The notes under the pieces were generated by a model. The model saw nothing but the letters and a program-made list of their open reading frames with translations, made no database searches and was not told the origin of the DNA. Of a stretch of DNA of 64,000 nucleotides, positions 12,641 to 25,318 are shown piece after piece. A program made the translations under genes and the position numbers. This DNA is from Macrobrachium rosenbergii (Eukaryota > Arthropoda > Malacostraca > Decapoda > Palaemonidae), in the NCBI RefSeq assembly GCF_040412425.1, contig NC_089767.1, positions 3,483,448 through 3,547,447 of the forward strand, written 5' to 3'. How positions within the stretch are numbered: the stretch's first letter is position 1; every line of letters starts with the position of its first letter.

Positions 12641-12769
12641 CGAATGGTCATTTCATATCTTCCACTAACAGCAATATTTTTACTATTTTTGTCGATAATT
12701 TCTACTGTGACATCAGTTTCTTAAGTTGTGGGGGAATTATCCATAATTCTTCAATGGCTGGAAAATTAT

Positions 12770-12783
12770 ACACACACACACAA

Positions 12784-12864
<81 letters not shown>

Positions 12865-12901
12865 TTATTAAAGAATTATAGATATACTATTTAAGAAACT
12901 G

Positions 12902-12963
<62 letters not shown>
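12770..12963 (+). repeat. Compound (CA)n(TA)n arrays
   Basis: (CA)n at 12,771-12,822, (TA)n at 12,823-12,860, and a second (TA)n at 12,908-12,963. Confidence 0.97.
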
Positions 12964-12968
<5 letters not shown>

Positions 12969-14526
12969 GTCACATGCAAGTAAATAAAGGTTATTTCTGT
13001 TTTTCACTCTCAGTTATATATATATATTCCTTTAGGGCAATTCCTTGTCACCCTGCAGGACCACGAATTGTGCTTCCATCACTAAATAAAGCAGATTTTA
13101 TTTCCAACATGAATTTCCTCGAAATTTCTCTTCCCACTTCCTGGGATTTCTTTTTGATTTGTACTGTTTAGTATCTGCTTTAAAATGAGTGAAGCTTTCA
13201 ATGTTCAATAAAATATTTTCTTTATTAACAGGAGTACTTGGTACGTGTTAAGAGTACGTCAAAAGAATGATGTCAGAAATGAAAACATAAGATAAATGCA
13301 ATCATACAAAAAGTCCACGTTCGGGTACTATATACTTCAGTCTACCATCACAAGAGACTGACAACGTTTTCTCTTTTGCATTTCACGCAGTAAACACCAA
13401 TTTGGTCTACGCTACCTAAATACTTTGTTGTTTTTCCTTGTGAATGAACCTTCCATGTGAAAATACGCGTAGCATTTAATTAAGATCATAGATTAGAGCT
13501 CTAAAATCACACATACACCGTTCTGCCCTTAATTCACAGCTAATGTTAAATGAACAAAAAAAGTCACAACGAACATGAAACTAAAATGTTTGCGGTATGA
13601 CATTTTTCCTACACAGTAACGTCACATGGGCCGCAGGTCATGTCAACGTGGGCAAAACCTTACTTTACCTGTCCCCCTTGCCCATTCTGCCCAGTAAGGT
13701 CAAAAAGTCGGTGGAGTGATAACGCATTTATTGAAAAGGAAAAAATATATAAAGAATCGCAAATCATAATAAAGATCATAAACGGCTAGCCATTCAGTTC
13801 AGTAAGGAAACAATCATTTACAGCTTTGCAATACATAAAACATCCGCTGTTTGGTTTTGATTACAAGAGATACTCGTTGGTACGATTAACATCCACTTCA
13901 TAATGCATTGCTGAGTCTCCAGTCTGATGATAATCCAACGAAGAGTAAAAATGACCTCAAAAGAAATTCAGAGCGAGACGAAAGGCCATCAGGACGCGTC
14001 GAGTCTCGGCGACAAAAATGATGGACATAAACCGGAAGTGAAGACAAGAAAGAGGTGAGGAATTACAGAATTTTTCTTTTTTATTTTACACTCAGCAACG
14101 ATGCAGCTGTCACGACCGAGATTTCTGGAAATTCCCCTTCCCATCGAAAAGCGAGGAAAAATTCCGTCATTCCCTTGAAGTTCAATTTCATAATGACAAA
14201 AAGAGTGGCACATAAAAATGAATACAGCGTCCATGTTTCTGTTATTTACAATTCGTCCCTAGTTTGGCGAACTGGCGTATGTCATTTTCCCCCATTCTGA
14301 GAAAACTGACTCCAAAGATTCTGATGTTATTCATAGCTTCTAATTAGCTCATCTTTTGAGGACATTTGGTTTGAAAATGTGACCACACAGACAGCTGAAT
14401 CACTTTGGCTGGGAAATGCAAAAACTTAAAAGAAAAAGGATGACGCCAGTTTGTCAAAATAGCGACGAATTAACATTAAATGAATATGACAAAGTAAAAG
14501 TGGCTTTCAAAGATTTCAATCGGTGA
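12964..14526. other. No recognised feature
   Basis: Apparently single-copy, non-coding sequence of moderate AT content. Short frames near 14,000 show no family pattern. Confidence 0.5.
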
Positions 14527-14762
14527 AAAATCATCAGACATAACAAATTGCATCCCTCTAACATCAGTAGTTTTGATTTTATTTAAGGTTAACGTTACCC
14601 ATAATCATACTTCTGGCACCGCTATAGGTACCAACAACATTGGCCGCCGGTGGACCGTGACTGAGTTTCATGGACCGCGGTTAAGAGTTTCATGGGCCGT
14701 GGCTGAAAGTTTCATGCAGCATTATACGCTGTACAGAAAACTCGATTGCGCCGAAGAGACTT
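14527..14762 (-). mobile_element. Family B repeat, truncated
   Basis: Minus copy that starts within the hairpin (CATCAGACATAACAAATTGC) and runs to ACTCGATTGCGCCGAAGAG; one hairpin arm is absent. Confidence 0.82.
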
Positions 14763-14915
14763 TGGAGCAGTTTTTTACTTGTTTTCAATTGACTTGTAAC
14801 AGTAGACTGCTCATTTCCTCGTCGGGGTACTGTCAGTGCTCGAGTTGAATGAGCAAGATTTCATTCAATCTCTACCCCAGTGTTCCGGAACTACCTGTTT
14901 CCTGTTTACGCTATG

Positions 14916-14918
<3 letters not shown>

Positions 14919-14959
<41 letters not shown>
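14919..14959 (+). repeat. (CT)n microsatellite
   Basis: About 20 CT units. Confidence 0.97.
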
Positions 14960-14962
<3 letters not shown>

Positions 14963-15240
14963 GTCTTTTATCATCTATTTCATTACGGAACACGGGTGAC
15001 TGACATTACTAGCGCTCGGAAAAGATCTGACAGTTTTTTGCTCAAAATCTTTCATAATATAAATAGGAAAACGGAAAACCTTTCAGTCGATAGAGGCAAT
15101 TGCAATGACGCAGCCTCGGCCATATCTAAACCAGTTCCTGTCAATACAGTGTTCTGACACTTTCATTGCAATGATAACAATATCCCGGATTAAAGGCAGA
15201 CAATGTGAGGACGCCACCAACATCCATCATATCTATATGC

Positions 15241-15610
15241 TATAAAGAAAACTATTGTGCCGGCTTTGTCTGTCCGTCCGCACTTTCTCGCTCTACCCTC
15301 AGATCTCAGAAACTACTGAGGCTAGAGGGCTGCAAAATGGTATGTTGATCATCCACCCTCCAATCATCAAACATACCGAACTGCAGCCCTCTAGCCTCAG
15401 TAGTTTTGATTTCATTTAAGGTTAAAGTTAGCCATAATCCCACTTCTGGCAACGATATAGGACGGATCACCACCGGCCCGTGGTTAAAGTTTCATGGGCC
15501 GCGGTTCATACAGCATTATACCGAGACCATCACAAGATACATCTGTTTCGGTGGCCTTGATTATACGCTGTAGCGGCTGTACAGGAAACTCGATTGCGCC
15601 GAAGAAATCT
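15241..15610 (-). mobile_element. Family B foldback repeat
   Basis: Minus full copy: GAAAACTATTGTGCCGGC to AACTCGATTGCGCCGAAG, hairpin arms at about 15,310-15,345 and 15,370-15,405. Confidence 0.88.
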
Positions 15611-15790
15611 AAGTCATTTCTCGTTGGGGGTCAAATTCACAGCGGCATAAGAAAATGAGGATGAGTTTATTGTTGGTCTGTTGGAATTTACAGATATTTG
15701 TATGGACTGCGATAAATCCTTATCCTTCTTAATTTAAATTATCCCAGGAAATTGCGAATTTATGTTACTGTGGTTATTGCTACACTTCCC

Positions 15791-15817
15791 ACACACACAC
15801 ACATATACATATGTATA

Positions 15818-15885
<68 letters not shown>

Positions 15886-15912
15886 ATATGTATGTATGTA
15901 TGTGTATACGTT

Positions 15913-15957
<45 letters not shown>

Positions 15958-16050
15958 TGCATACATATACATATATATATATAATTATATATATTATAAA
16001 TATATATATATATATATTATATATCAGTAATTGTGATTGTATATATATAT
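15791..16050 (+). repeat. Compound CA/TA/TG microsatellite
   Basis: Alternating (CA)n, (TA)n and (TG)n blocks, giving only low-complexity frames. Confidence 0.96.
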
Positions 16051-16187
16051 GTTTTTAGCAGGAACAATGTTTTGACAGGATAGTTTTCATATAAGACTAA
16101 AGCCGTTTCAGCGTCAAATCCTTTGTCACGAGTTTATTCAAAATTTCCTGTCGTCTATTCTTCCTTCTTCAGAGAGCGTCGACAAGA

Positions 16188-16443
16188 AAACCAAAACTCC
16201 TTCAGCTCATTTATTAAATGACGGAATACTTAGGCAGTCACTGTTCAAGATACCGAGGTTCTCAGAAAATCCCCTAAACAGCTGATTTTTGCTCTTCATT
16301 TTGAAATGATAAAAAACCAAAACTCGTTCAGCTCATTTATTAAATGACGGAATACATTAAAGTCACATGTTCAAGATTAAATCTGAGGTTTCAGAGTAAT
16401 CCCTCAAAACAGCTGAATTTTTGCTTTTCATTTTTGACTGATA
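16188..16443 (+). repeat. Tandem duplication of ~125 bp
   Basis: AACCAAAACTCCTTCAGCTC at 16,188 recurs as AACCAAAACTCGTTCAGCTC at 16,316. Each is followed by TTATTAAATGACGGAATAC, a GAGGTT block, and AACAGCTGA..TTTTTGCT. Confidence 0.8.
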
Positions 16444-16510
16444 AAAGATATTAAATCGTAGAGAGTAGTATAAATATAGTTCATATTAAATAACAGGTAG
16501 CCGTTTAAAT

Positions 16511-16552
16511 CTATATATATATATCTCTACATATACATATATACATATATAC

Positions 16553-16632
<80 letters not shown>

Positions 16633-16673
16633 TATATTTATATATATGTGTATGTGTGTATATATATATATAC

Positions 16674-16760
<87 letters not shown>
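16511..16760 (+). repeat. (TA)n array left of the Gypsy element
   Basis: Long imperfect (TA)n ending at the LTR edge; a matching (TA)n stands at the other edge. Confidence 0.97.
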
Positions 16761-16761
<1 letters not shown>

Positions 16762-16883
16762 GCCCAGTCGAGAGGTAATTTCATTGCTTACCTGTTAATA
16801 CAAAGTCGAGACATCCCATCTATTAGTAGCATTGATAGTGACCACATCAAAAGGCTACTGGTAGTGCATCTCTGTCTGTACTT

Positions 16884-16952
<69 letters not shown>

Positions 16953-17691
16953 ATCTAACATAACAAGATTGCAAGAAATAAGAGATGAAATAAAATTTAA
17001 TATTAAAGTTCCCAAAAGATCAATCATATTGCAGTCTTTACACTGTAACCCACAATAGGTCATAATAAGTCAAAGTTCAGTACATTTCCAATGAGTACAT
17101 CTTCAACTTCTTTCTCAGCAAAACATCTGAAGAAGTCAAATAAATCCCTTATTAACCCAAAATGTATAAAAATAGAGATATGGGAATTCCTCCCATGTTA
17201 CTCATAAAGTACACACAATACCATACATGCTTGAAAAAAAAGACAATATATAAATAGAAAAAAACAATCTACAGTTTGGGAAATTGAACATGGTTCCTAC
17301 CTCCAACCAGCAATGTTCACAGTCTCAATCGATAAATCTCGAACCACAAAGTCTTCGCTGAAGACTTCTAATAATGTTGAATGTTGGTCTTCGAATGATC
17401 CTTTTTTCCATAACTAATCACTTCACACCCTGGGACTCCGCTCAAAAGAAATGCACATACACGTTTCCACAGGAACCTGGACATTTCCAGTGAATGCACT
17501 AGCGAAGTCATGTGACCAGCTCCCACGTCTTGAGAATACCCGATGTCACAGTTTTACTTAATGAGGAGATGCGTCAGATAATTGTTAAATATCCTCTCAA
17601 GGATTTTGGGAGAGTTTTCCTCTGCACTTGTTAATTAAACATTCACTTTGTATTGTAATTCATATCATACTTGTGGCCTATAGGCTTTTCA
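16762..17691 (-). repeat. 3' LTR of the Gypsy element
   Basis: This is a near-identical direct repeat of 23722-24645. About eight differences are visible in the first ~113 aligned bases, so it is not a recent insertion. It contains a (CT)n run at 16885-16949 that is much longer than in the other LTR, and it lacks about 50 bp present there just after the CT run. It starts GCCCAGTCG and ends GGCTTTTCA on the + strand. TG...CA ends are not clean. Confidence 0.9.
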
Positions 17692-17754
17692 GATGCTCGG
17701 CCATCCAAAGAAGTGCTGCACTAGGGAAATAGCAACTATTAATTTCCAGAGGGT

Positions 17755-18970
17755 TTACTCACACACCATTTTTATGCACGACAAATACCCCACTTCATGC
17801 AGAGTATGATGACAAAGGCCCTGATCACCAATAAAATAGTGATGAGGAGGTAGTGATTTGGCACAAGGAAAAGTTCGTCTTCCGGCATTGGAGGAAGTGG
17901 TGGCATTGTGGCGATCACTTCCCTTAAAGGTGGCACCGAAACAACTTGATGTTCCCCATGAAGATGCCGCATGAAGATACAAGTAGTAGAGTTGAAGATG
18001 CTCTTGCCCAGAACTCGAAACCTCGGCATGACCAGTCTACGCGCCCCATCAACGAGATGGGACCCTCGTAGAAGAAATGTATCCGATGAATTATGGCACC
18101 GGATGGAGACCTCACACCTCCTGCAGAACACCTTGTTGAGAGTCTTCGTAGAGACCACCTTGTACTCATGTTGGAACGTTCGAAAGTCACAGTCAGAAGG
18201 AGTCTGTTATTTACTAACATCTTCTCACATCCTAACTGGTCAGCGTTTATGAGTGTAAAGGTACTACTGTTGCATATATATATCTATCATGAACTAAAAC
18301 ACATACTGACTTATAGTTAACAGCCGAGGATTGAAACTGGTCCCCTAAAACGTACATAGTCTCCTCACTATCCCATGCTATTACTGAACCATTAAAACCA
18401 CTAGGGAAAGGTCGTATGATATAACTATGAAACGACTTCAAGTTAGTGACTGGAATTTCGACAAGCAACCCCCTATCAGATACACTAACTTATAAGATAC
18501 TATAATATCAATACAAATTCTCCCCAGTAAAATTTACCTGAGAACCATACAGATATGCTGCATTCAATAAAGTCGATTCTAAAGACCCGAGAGGTAAAAT
18601 ATCTCCAAAATTTCGCCCCTTAGAAGCAGCAACCACCGCCTTAACCTGTATTTGAATTTCTGATAATACGGATTCCACTTCTTTCTCAATATTCAACAAG
18701 GTAGTTTGACAAGAAGACAAAGCTATCATAACATCAAAGTCTGCCCCCATCCTATCAACTGTGACCAATAACCCATTTAAAGATGTCCTTAATGTCTCAA
18801 AACCCTCTCGTAATTTTTCATTACTATCTCGCAAGGTCATCAAAGTTTTACCCTGGGTAGCTAATTCTGCCGATACCTGTTCATTTCTCACCAAATTAGC
18901 AATTTACATACTAGCAATCGATCCTATGACCTTAAAGGCTCCAGTTAACAATGGCGCAGCCCTCTTCTTT
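17755..18970 (-). pseudogene. env-like third ORF, broken
   Basis: This lies between integrase and the 3' LTR, where errantiviruses and baculovirus F-type envelopes sit. On the minus strand near 18,960-18,900 a basic KKR is followed by a glycine-containing hydrophobic stretch, as expected of a protease site and fusion segment. Then comes a long helical region (18,894-18,508) with LLNIEKEVESVLSEI and an ILPLGSLESTLL motif resembling the errantivirus/F-protein core. Near the end (17,780-17,860) is a hydrophobic membrane span (HYLLITILLVIRAFVIILC) with a short tail. At least two in-frame stops flank and interrupt the basic/hydrophobic stretch and further frame changes follow, so no functional protein is encoded. 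Family assignment is by position and pattern only. Confidence 0.65.
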
Positions 18971-19233
18971 TAGAAGAGACCTATAAGTTACCAGATCTTG
19001 AAACAAGAAAAAAAAAAAAAACCATACATCTATAAAATTCTATGGTATTTTGAACCTAATTTAACTAAGTATTGCAACAAGCAAAAAAAGTGAACTCGGA
19101 CAATTAAGGACCGACATCCTCCGCAGTTAAAAAAAAACTACCAATCACACACCTTTAAAACCCATTAAAAAAAAGAGAAAAAAAATTATCAGAAACAACA
19201 GTACATCACAGGAATTAACCCACAAGATTCCCA

Positions 19234-20212
19234 TTAACCTGTATTTTTAATTTTAGATATATGTGTCAACTGAGACACTCCTGTATTTTCATCCTGAACA
19301 ACAAATCTATTCCCCTTCTTTACTTCTACATCCCGAAAAGGACTCTCAAATTCAGGACCTAGCTTATAATTCAGTTGATTCCTAACATTTATTTTCACAA
19401 AAACCTTATCTCCCACAACTACTTTAAATCTATTTGGCTTTGCATTGCTCCTGTCAACCATATCCTGAGTTTTCACTTCAAGATTCTTAGCAAGACGCGC
19501 ATATCTCTCTTTAGCAGTATAGACTAGCGATTTCAATGTATCATCACCTGGGTGAATAGGTGATAAATCAAACATGCCCCACACTGGGTAGCCACATAGC
19601 GCTTCATTGGGAGACATTCCAATGGTATCACTAACCACAGAATTGGTGCTATGCTGCTCCTGTGGAATATACCAATCCCAATTTACATCATTGCCCACTA
19701 CAGAAATTCTGAGAGCTTCAATTACCTTCCTATTTGCCCGTTCACATAGCCCATTAGCTTCTCGTCTATAGGGAATAATAGTGACTTTCCAAATGCCAAT
19801 TACTTCCGCAAGACACTAACGTCTTGTTCACAAATCCTCTCCCATTATCTGTAATCAGCACCTCAGGAACCCCATAACGACAAATATATCCATAAAAGTA
19901 AACGACTGCCACCTCCTCTGCTGTTTTATGCTCCAGAGGAAAAATCTCTGCAAACCTAGTTAATTCGTCAACAACCACCAACAGGTTCCTATGGCCATAA
20001 CTAGATTCACAGAGATTGGATAACACGTCCATATGGACCCTAGAAAACGGTCGGCTGGGAATAGGAAATGAACCAACTTTACAAGAAACAACCCTCGATG
20101 GCTTACATTCATTACAAACTGGACAACCTCTCACAAAGTCTTCCACTGACGTGAGCATATTCTTCCAAAAAAATTGTCCCCATATATTCTGGTATGTCTT
20201 CTCAGCACCCAA
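19234..20212 (-). pseudogene. pol: integrase
   Basis: The minus strand shows the zinc-binding end (CPVCNECK). The catalytic core follows: VHMDVLS with the first Asp, LITDNGRGF with the second, and, after a frameshift near 19,810, NGLCERANRK with the Glu. The C-terminal part (GMSPNEALCGYPVWG, KVFVKINVRNQLNYKLGP) runs to a stop at 19,234. This domain inserts the DNA copy into chromosomes. The frameshift disables it here. The first two acidic residues and the Glu are visible in different frames. Confidence 0.88.
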
Positions 20213-20559
20213 AATTGCCAGACCTACAGTGAATAATGTCCAGAACCGTAGGGTACTAAACTCCTAGGAACAACTATTTGCGTCGTATCACCTTATCCTC
20301 ACTATTTCTCAGTCTGTATCTAATCTTTCTAACTAACAAATTACCCTCTAACTCAAGACCTGCAAAAGGTAACTTATAACCCTTCCTAATTCATTCCCCT
20401 CTAAGAAACGCTTTTGCGTCTGCCAAAATCTCATCCCAATCCTGTTTAGATTCTACTAAACTAATATCCCAATCTATGCAATCTCCAGATACATAACATA
20501 CATGAGTACCATCTGCATCAGAAAACTTCTACTAAGGGCGTCCGCCACAACAATTATGC

Positions 20560-21700
20560 CTACCCTCTATATGCCTAAGCTTGGCATCAAAATTCCTGAT
20601 TGTCAGATACTACCTGGTCTTTTAGGGGAAAGATCCGGCTTACTGAAAAGATCCAACAAGGGCTTATGATCTGTAAGAACCTCTGCTTGATTGCCCATGA
20701 ATAACATCTTAAAATGAACCAAACTAGACACTACGGCAAAGGCCTCTTTGTCCACTACCGACCATAGCCATTCATTACTACCCCATGTCTTCAACTTCCT
20801 ACTGTAAAATTCAATCGGATGGAGTCTTCCATCGAACTTCTGCATAAGGCAGGCCCCTATACCATCGTGAAAGGAAATTTCAACACTGGGGGATTAACTA
20901 AGGCATCCTTAATATTCTGAAAGGCTGATTGCTGTCCATCACCCCATACAAACTGCACATCGTCCCTCAGGACATCTGTTAAAGGAGAGGCTAGTGTAGA
21001 AAAACCTTTCACAAACCTACGAAAAAATCCAGCCATGCTCAAGAAAGACTGAATCTGTTTCTTATTCTTGGGAGTAGCAGAATCTGTAATTGCCCTGACT
21101 TTATCCTCATTCACTTTAACACCATTCTTAGAAATGACATGACCCAAATATACTATTTGCTTCTTCAGAAAATTACACTTAGCTAATTTTATCTTCAAAC
21201 CCGCTGACCTAAGCCTCCTAAAAACCCCTCAAAGACCCTCTAAATGTTCCTCTTCAGAATCAGTGGCAACTAAAATATCATCCATATAGATAAATATGGA
21301 TTTCCCTAACAAGCCATACAAAGCTGTATTCATTAGCCTAGTAAATGTCATAGGATTACCTGATAAACCAAATGGCATCCCGTGAAATCATAATGCCCCT
21401 TCGGCAAAGAGAAAGCCATGTGCTTTTCGACTCTCCTCGCTAAGTGGTACTTGCAAGTGCCCTTGCATCAGATCAATTGAAGAACAAATATTCTTGCCCC
21501 AATCTCAACAAATAAATCTGGCAAACATGCCACAGGGTAACAATCAGGAATGGTTTTCTCGTTCAACTTCCTAAAGTCCACACAAACTCGGACTGAATCA
21601 TCCTTCTTAGGCACTGCTAACAACGGAAAATTAAAAGGCGAGGAACTGGGCCTAATAATGCATTCCTCCTCCCACTTATTAACCTCTTGCTCTACCACTG
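20560..21700 (-). pseudogene. pol: reverse transcriptase and RNase H
   Basis: The minus strand begins with RPSSSPFNFPLLAVPKK and VCVDFRKLNEKTIPD (RT motifs 1-2). It continues to YMDD at 21277-21288, then LGHVISKNGVKVNEDK and the thumb/connection. RNase H follows at 20,845-20,603 with FDGRLHPIEFYSRKL, DKEAFAVV and LTDHKPLL. Frames shift near 21,470, 21,200 and 20,850, so the reading frame is broken although the catalytic YMDD is kept. The protease normally found between Gag and RT is absent. In Ty3/Gypsy elements this enzyme copies the RNA genome into DNA. Confidence 0.9.
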
Positions 21701-21811
21701 GCTTCGCCTCTAAGGGTTCCCCAGAAGTCCTATATCACAAGAAACAACCCCTTTTATCTCTTCCCTCCACCAAAAATTTTGTCAGCCCCTAGCAGCTCCC
21801 AAAACACCCCC

Positions 21812-22800
21812 TCAAGGAATTCTCCTACCCGCCAGACCAGCGCTCTGAGGTGTGCTTCTAGACTCACTCTGTTGAAGAAGCAGGCAAAGCCACCAATCGT
21901 GATATGCAGACTTGCAAGCTCCACAATATTTCACCCTACAAAACTTCTTAGTATGGCCCTGCCTATTACAATTATAACAACGCCCTTGGGATCCTGAACT
22001 CACAGAAGTCGTATCATCCTCTGTCTTGGAGCATAACCTCATAACTGTGGGGTCAAAATTACTCTGTGCATGACGCTTCGGAATAGCCCTGGAAGATTTC
22101 GACATCCCGTCCAAAAAGGAGCTATCTACTGTAGGACATTTCGACAAGTGCTTACAAACTTGAGAGAACAGTAAATTCTCGTTCAACCCCTTTCTATTTC
22201 CTTGTCAAAACTATTTACGATAGCACCAGGGACATCATTCAGGATCCACGCATATTTCAATAGTTTCTCAAGATTCTCTATCATAATAGAGGCTCCATTT
22301 ACCCAACCAGAATTTCTCAGCTTCTTTGGAAAATCCCTTGTAGCATCAAAACATCTGGCACCAAATGTGACCAGTGAATCATGGCCTTTACGGACCTTGA
22401 AAAGAGAACTGAGATCTCAAACTGCATCGCCAGCTCCAGCTGTTCCATATGAAGCTCTCAAAAAATCCTTAAGCTCGTCCCAGGTCCTACACTTCAAAAG
22501 GTGATGACTCCGGCAACGTTATCCACTTTATCTAAACTAATGAAGCTTTTTGCTTCATTGAAAGCTTCTACCCCATCCATTATTTTCTTGGCGACTAAAA
22601 AATTCGACACCCCTCTACAAAAATTTCGAGGGGAACTGGAAGAATGCCATCAACCAGCCCAGGAAAAGGGCAACTCTGGCATTTACGGATGTAAATTTGT
22701 GCAACATTATCACTTGATCTTTATCTTCATTAGCCTCCGCCATCTTATCAGAACTGATAACCCTCCAAGTTCCAAGAACTCGACCTGATCTCAACTTCAT
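21812..22800 (-). pseudogene. gag-like region with two CCHC zinc knuckles
   Basis: The most telling part is at about 21,880-21,990 on the minus strand: CYNCNRQGHTKKFC followed closely by CGACKSAYHDWWLC. Both fit C-x2-C-x4-H-x4-C, the nucleocapsid knuckle of retroelements that binds the RNA genome. Upstream (22,200-22,800) short open pieces in changing frames probably represent matrix/capsid; I see no clear motif there. Frames are broken, so no intact Gag can be made. The leader from 22,801 to 23,693 is non-coding. Confidence 0.75.
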
Positions 22801-23693
22801 ATAACTCCCAAAGGTAGGAAGAGAAAGGAGAAAAAAAAGTTAAAAATTCAGCAAACTCCCAACACTAATGCAAATGCGACCCATTAAATTAAATTCTAAA
22901 CGCCAAATGCGAACAATGAAGTAACCCTAACTGCAGATGCAAACAATAAAAAAAATTCTAAAGGCCAAATGCGAACGATGAAACAAAAATACTTCAGTCC
23001 ACCCACACAAAGAAAATGGGCTCGCAGAGAGCAGGATAGCAGCGGGATAACTGCATCAAAATGCTCTGAATGACGTCACCAAATCGTCACGGCTCACTAC
23101 CTCGACAACAGCGCACGGTCGCCTCGACTGCACAAAAACTGCTTCAGTCATCAAAGAGAACACATATACCAACCAAAAATAACAACCCTATCTGTTAACA
23201 ATCTTAATTTCCTCGTAATATAATTCTCTTCAGAGCATACTTATACATTATTTTACCAAGTGTAGTCACCCGCTAAGCCACCAAAGCTCTAACATGCACA
23301 CGCAATAAAAAAAAATACACTTGATCGCCCTTGAACCGGCTTGTTTCCCTCTAATTCCTCACTACATCCAACACAAAGAGAACACTTATATAACAATATC
23401 CCTCTCTGTCTTCAACAACCTGCACTGAAAAAGTACCTAGAAAGAATTCCCAATCTGAAAAAAAACACACACTCGGCGCACGACTTATGAGCCATAAACA
23501 TACCCACTTATCACACAAGACCATTAGTAACTGATCGTGCGTCGCAGCATCTCCCCGCAAGCGGACGGAAAAACGCCTGTCAACAAACAATGCTACCACC
23601 CTAACTCCTCAAAGATTATTGGAACACGCCCTATTACGTCCTATTATGACCTAATTTCCACGTGAACAGTCCCATCAGAGGCTTTCAGAGGTT

Positions 23694-23711
23694 CCTAGTC
23701 AGCTGCCACCA
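23694..23711 (-). other. Candidate primer-binding site
   Basis: On the minus strand, 10 bp inside the 5' LTR edge, the sequence reads TGGTGGCAGCTGACTAGG. It starts with the TGG expected for pairing with a tRNA CCA end. The tRNA was not identified and the offset from the LTR edge is larger than usual. Confidence 0.4.
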
Positions 23712-23721
23712 AATAACTATT

Positions 23722-24645
23722 GCCCAGTCGAGAGGTAATTTCATTGCTTACCCGTTACTACAAAGTCGAGACGTCCCATCTATTGGTAGCATCGATAGTG
23801 ACCGCATCAAAAGGATACTGGTAATGCATCTCTGTACTTACTCACTCTGCATTCTCTGTCTGTCTGTCTCTCTCTCTCTCTTAGAGGCCTACAGCAAAAC
23901 AAGCTTTACCCAAAATAATTAATTTGACAAAATCTAACATAACTAGATTGCAAGAAATAAGAGATGGAATAAAATGGAATATTAAAGTTCCCAAAAGATC
24001 AATCATATTACAGTCTTTACACTAATCCACAATAGGTCAAAATAAGTCAAAGTCCAGTACATTCCCAATGAGTACATCTTCAACCTCTTTCTCAGTGAAA
24101 CATCCGAAGAAGTCAAATAAATCCCTTATTAACCCAAAATACATAAAAATAAAGATATGGGAATTCCTCCCACGTTACTTATAAAGTACACACAATACAA
24201 GACATGCTTGAAAAAAAAATAGACAATATATAGATGGAAAAAAACAATCTACAGTTTGGGAAATTGAATGTGGTTCCTGCCTCCAAACAGCAATGTTCAG
24301 TCTTAATTGATAAATCTTGAACAACAAAGTCTTCACTGAAGACTTCTAATAATGATCTATGTTGGTCTTCGAATGATCCTTTTTTCCATAACTAATCCCT
24401 TCACACCCTGGGACTCTGCCCAAAAGAAACGCACATGCACACATTTACATTCCAGCGAATGCACTCACAAAGTCACGTGACCAGTTCCCACGTCTTGAGA
24501 ATACCCGACGTCACAATTTTACTTAATTAGGAAATGCGTCAGATAACAGCTGAAGGACTTTGGGAGAGTTTCCCTCCACACTTGTTAATTAAACATTCAC
24601 TGTGTATTGTAATTCATAACATACTTGCGACCTACAGGCTTTTCA
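23722..24645 (-). repeat. 5' LTR of the Gypsy element
   Basis: Partner of 16762-17691. It starts GCCCAGTCG and ends GGCTTTTCA, immediately followed by (TA)n. The internal CT run is short (23866-23881) and preceded by TCTG units. Read on the minus strand the LTR begins TGAAAAGCC. Confidence 0.9.
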
Positions 24646-24803
<158 letters not shown>

Positions 24804-25205
24804 ATAATACCCACTTCCGAAGCTATATTTTTTATTACTATTTATACCAGAAATGTGGCTACAAAGAATTACCATGATATCAATTTAATGTTTTCAAAAG
24901 GTAACTGATGAACACTAGGGCCAAAGAACAGGTCATTCTTCAAGCACAGGTTCAGTAACCTCACCCCCCTCGCCCACCCCTCACACACACACACACACGC
25001 ACAGTCCATCCCCAGTTCATAGGGGCAGTATGCCGCGTCAGTGAAAATCTGTCACGCCCTATGCGAAACTAACCGCGATTATAATGACAGTTTTCATGTA
25101 TGGCATGAAGCCAAAACGAAGTTCATTTTTATCGGTGCCCTTTCGTGCTTCCACTTATTAACATTCAAGAAAGAACCAACTTGAACAACGGATGGACATA
25201 ACGTA

Positions 25206-25243
25206 AAAGTAAGTATACCTTAGTTTTACCAGACCACTACCTT
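25206..25243 (-). mobile_element. Family C SINE tail fragment
   Basis: Only the 3' tail AAGTATACCTTAGTTTTACC and ACCAGACCACT is present, followed by unrelated sequence. Confidence 0.6.
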
Positions 25244-25318
25244 GATACGTTCCAAGTTCGGTGGTAAAGTCAAACTTGCTTACATTTTTCCCCCGTCATT
25301 TTTCATACCGTCGTCTGC

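Larger units (their letters stand above)
16762..24645 (-). mobile_element. Ty3/Gypsy LTR retrotransposon with env-like ORF (errantivirus type), decayed
   Basis: This minus-strand element of about 7.9 kb is bounded by direct repeats 23722-24645 (5' LTR) and 16762-17691 (3' LTR). The order on the minus strand is leader, gag with two CCHC knuckles, RT with YMDD, RNase H, integrase, env-like ORF, LTR. All coding parts carry frameshifts or stops. Only about 110 bp separate the gag knuckles from the start of recognisable RT, too little for a protease domain, so an internal deletion is likely. Both flanks are (TA)n arrays, consistent with insertion into a TA microsatellite; Drosophila errantiviruses prefer TA-rich targets. 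No polypurine tract is obvious next to the 3' LTR. It is an immobile fossil by its breaks. Confidence 0.9.

Noticed and set aside
16045..16190. CTGAAGAAGG...CTGAAACGG on the minus strand as a hammerhead
   Set aside because: CTGAAGA and GAAA boxes exist but no convincing stem II or stem I pairing could be drawn.
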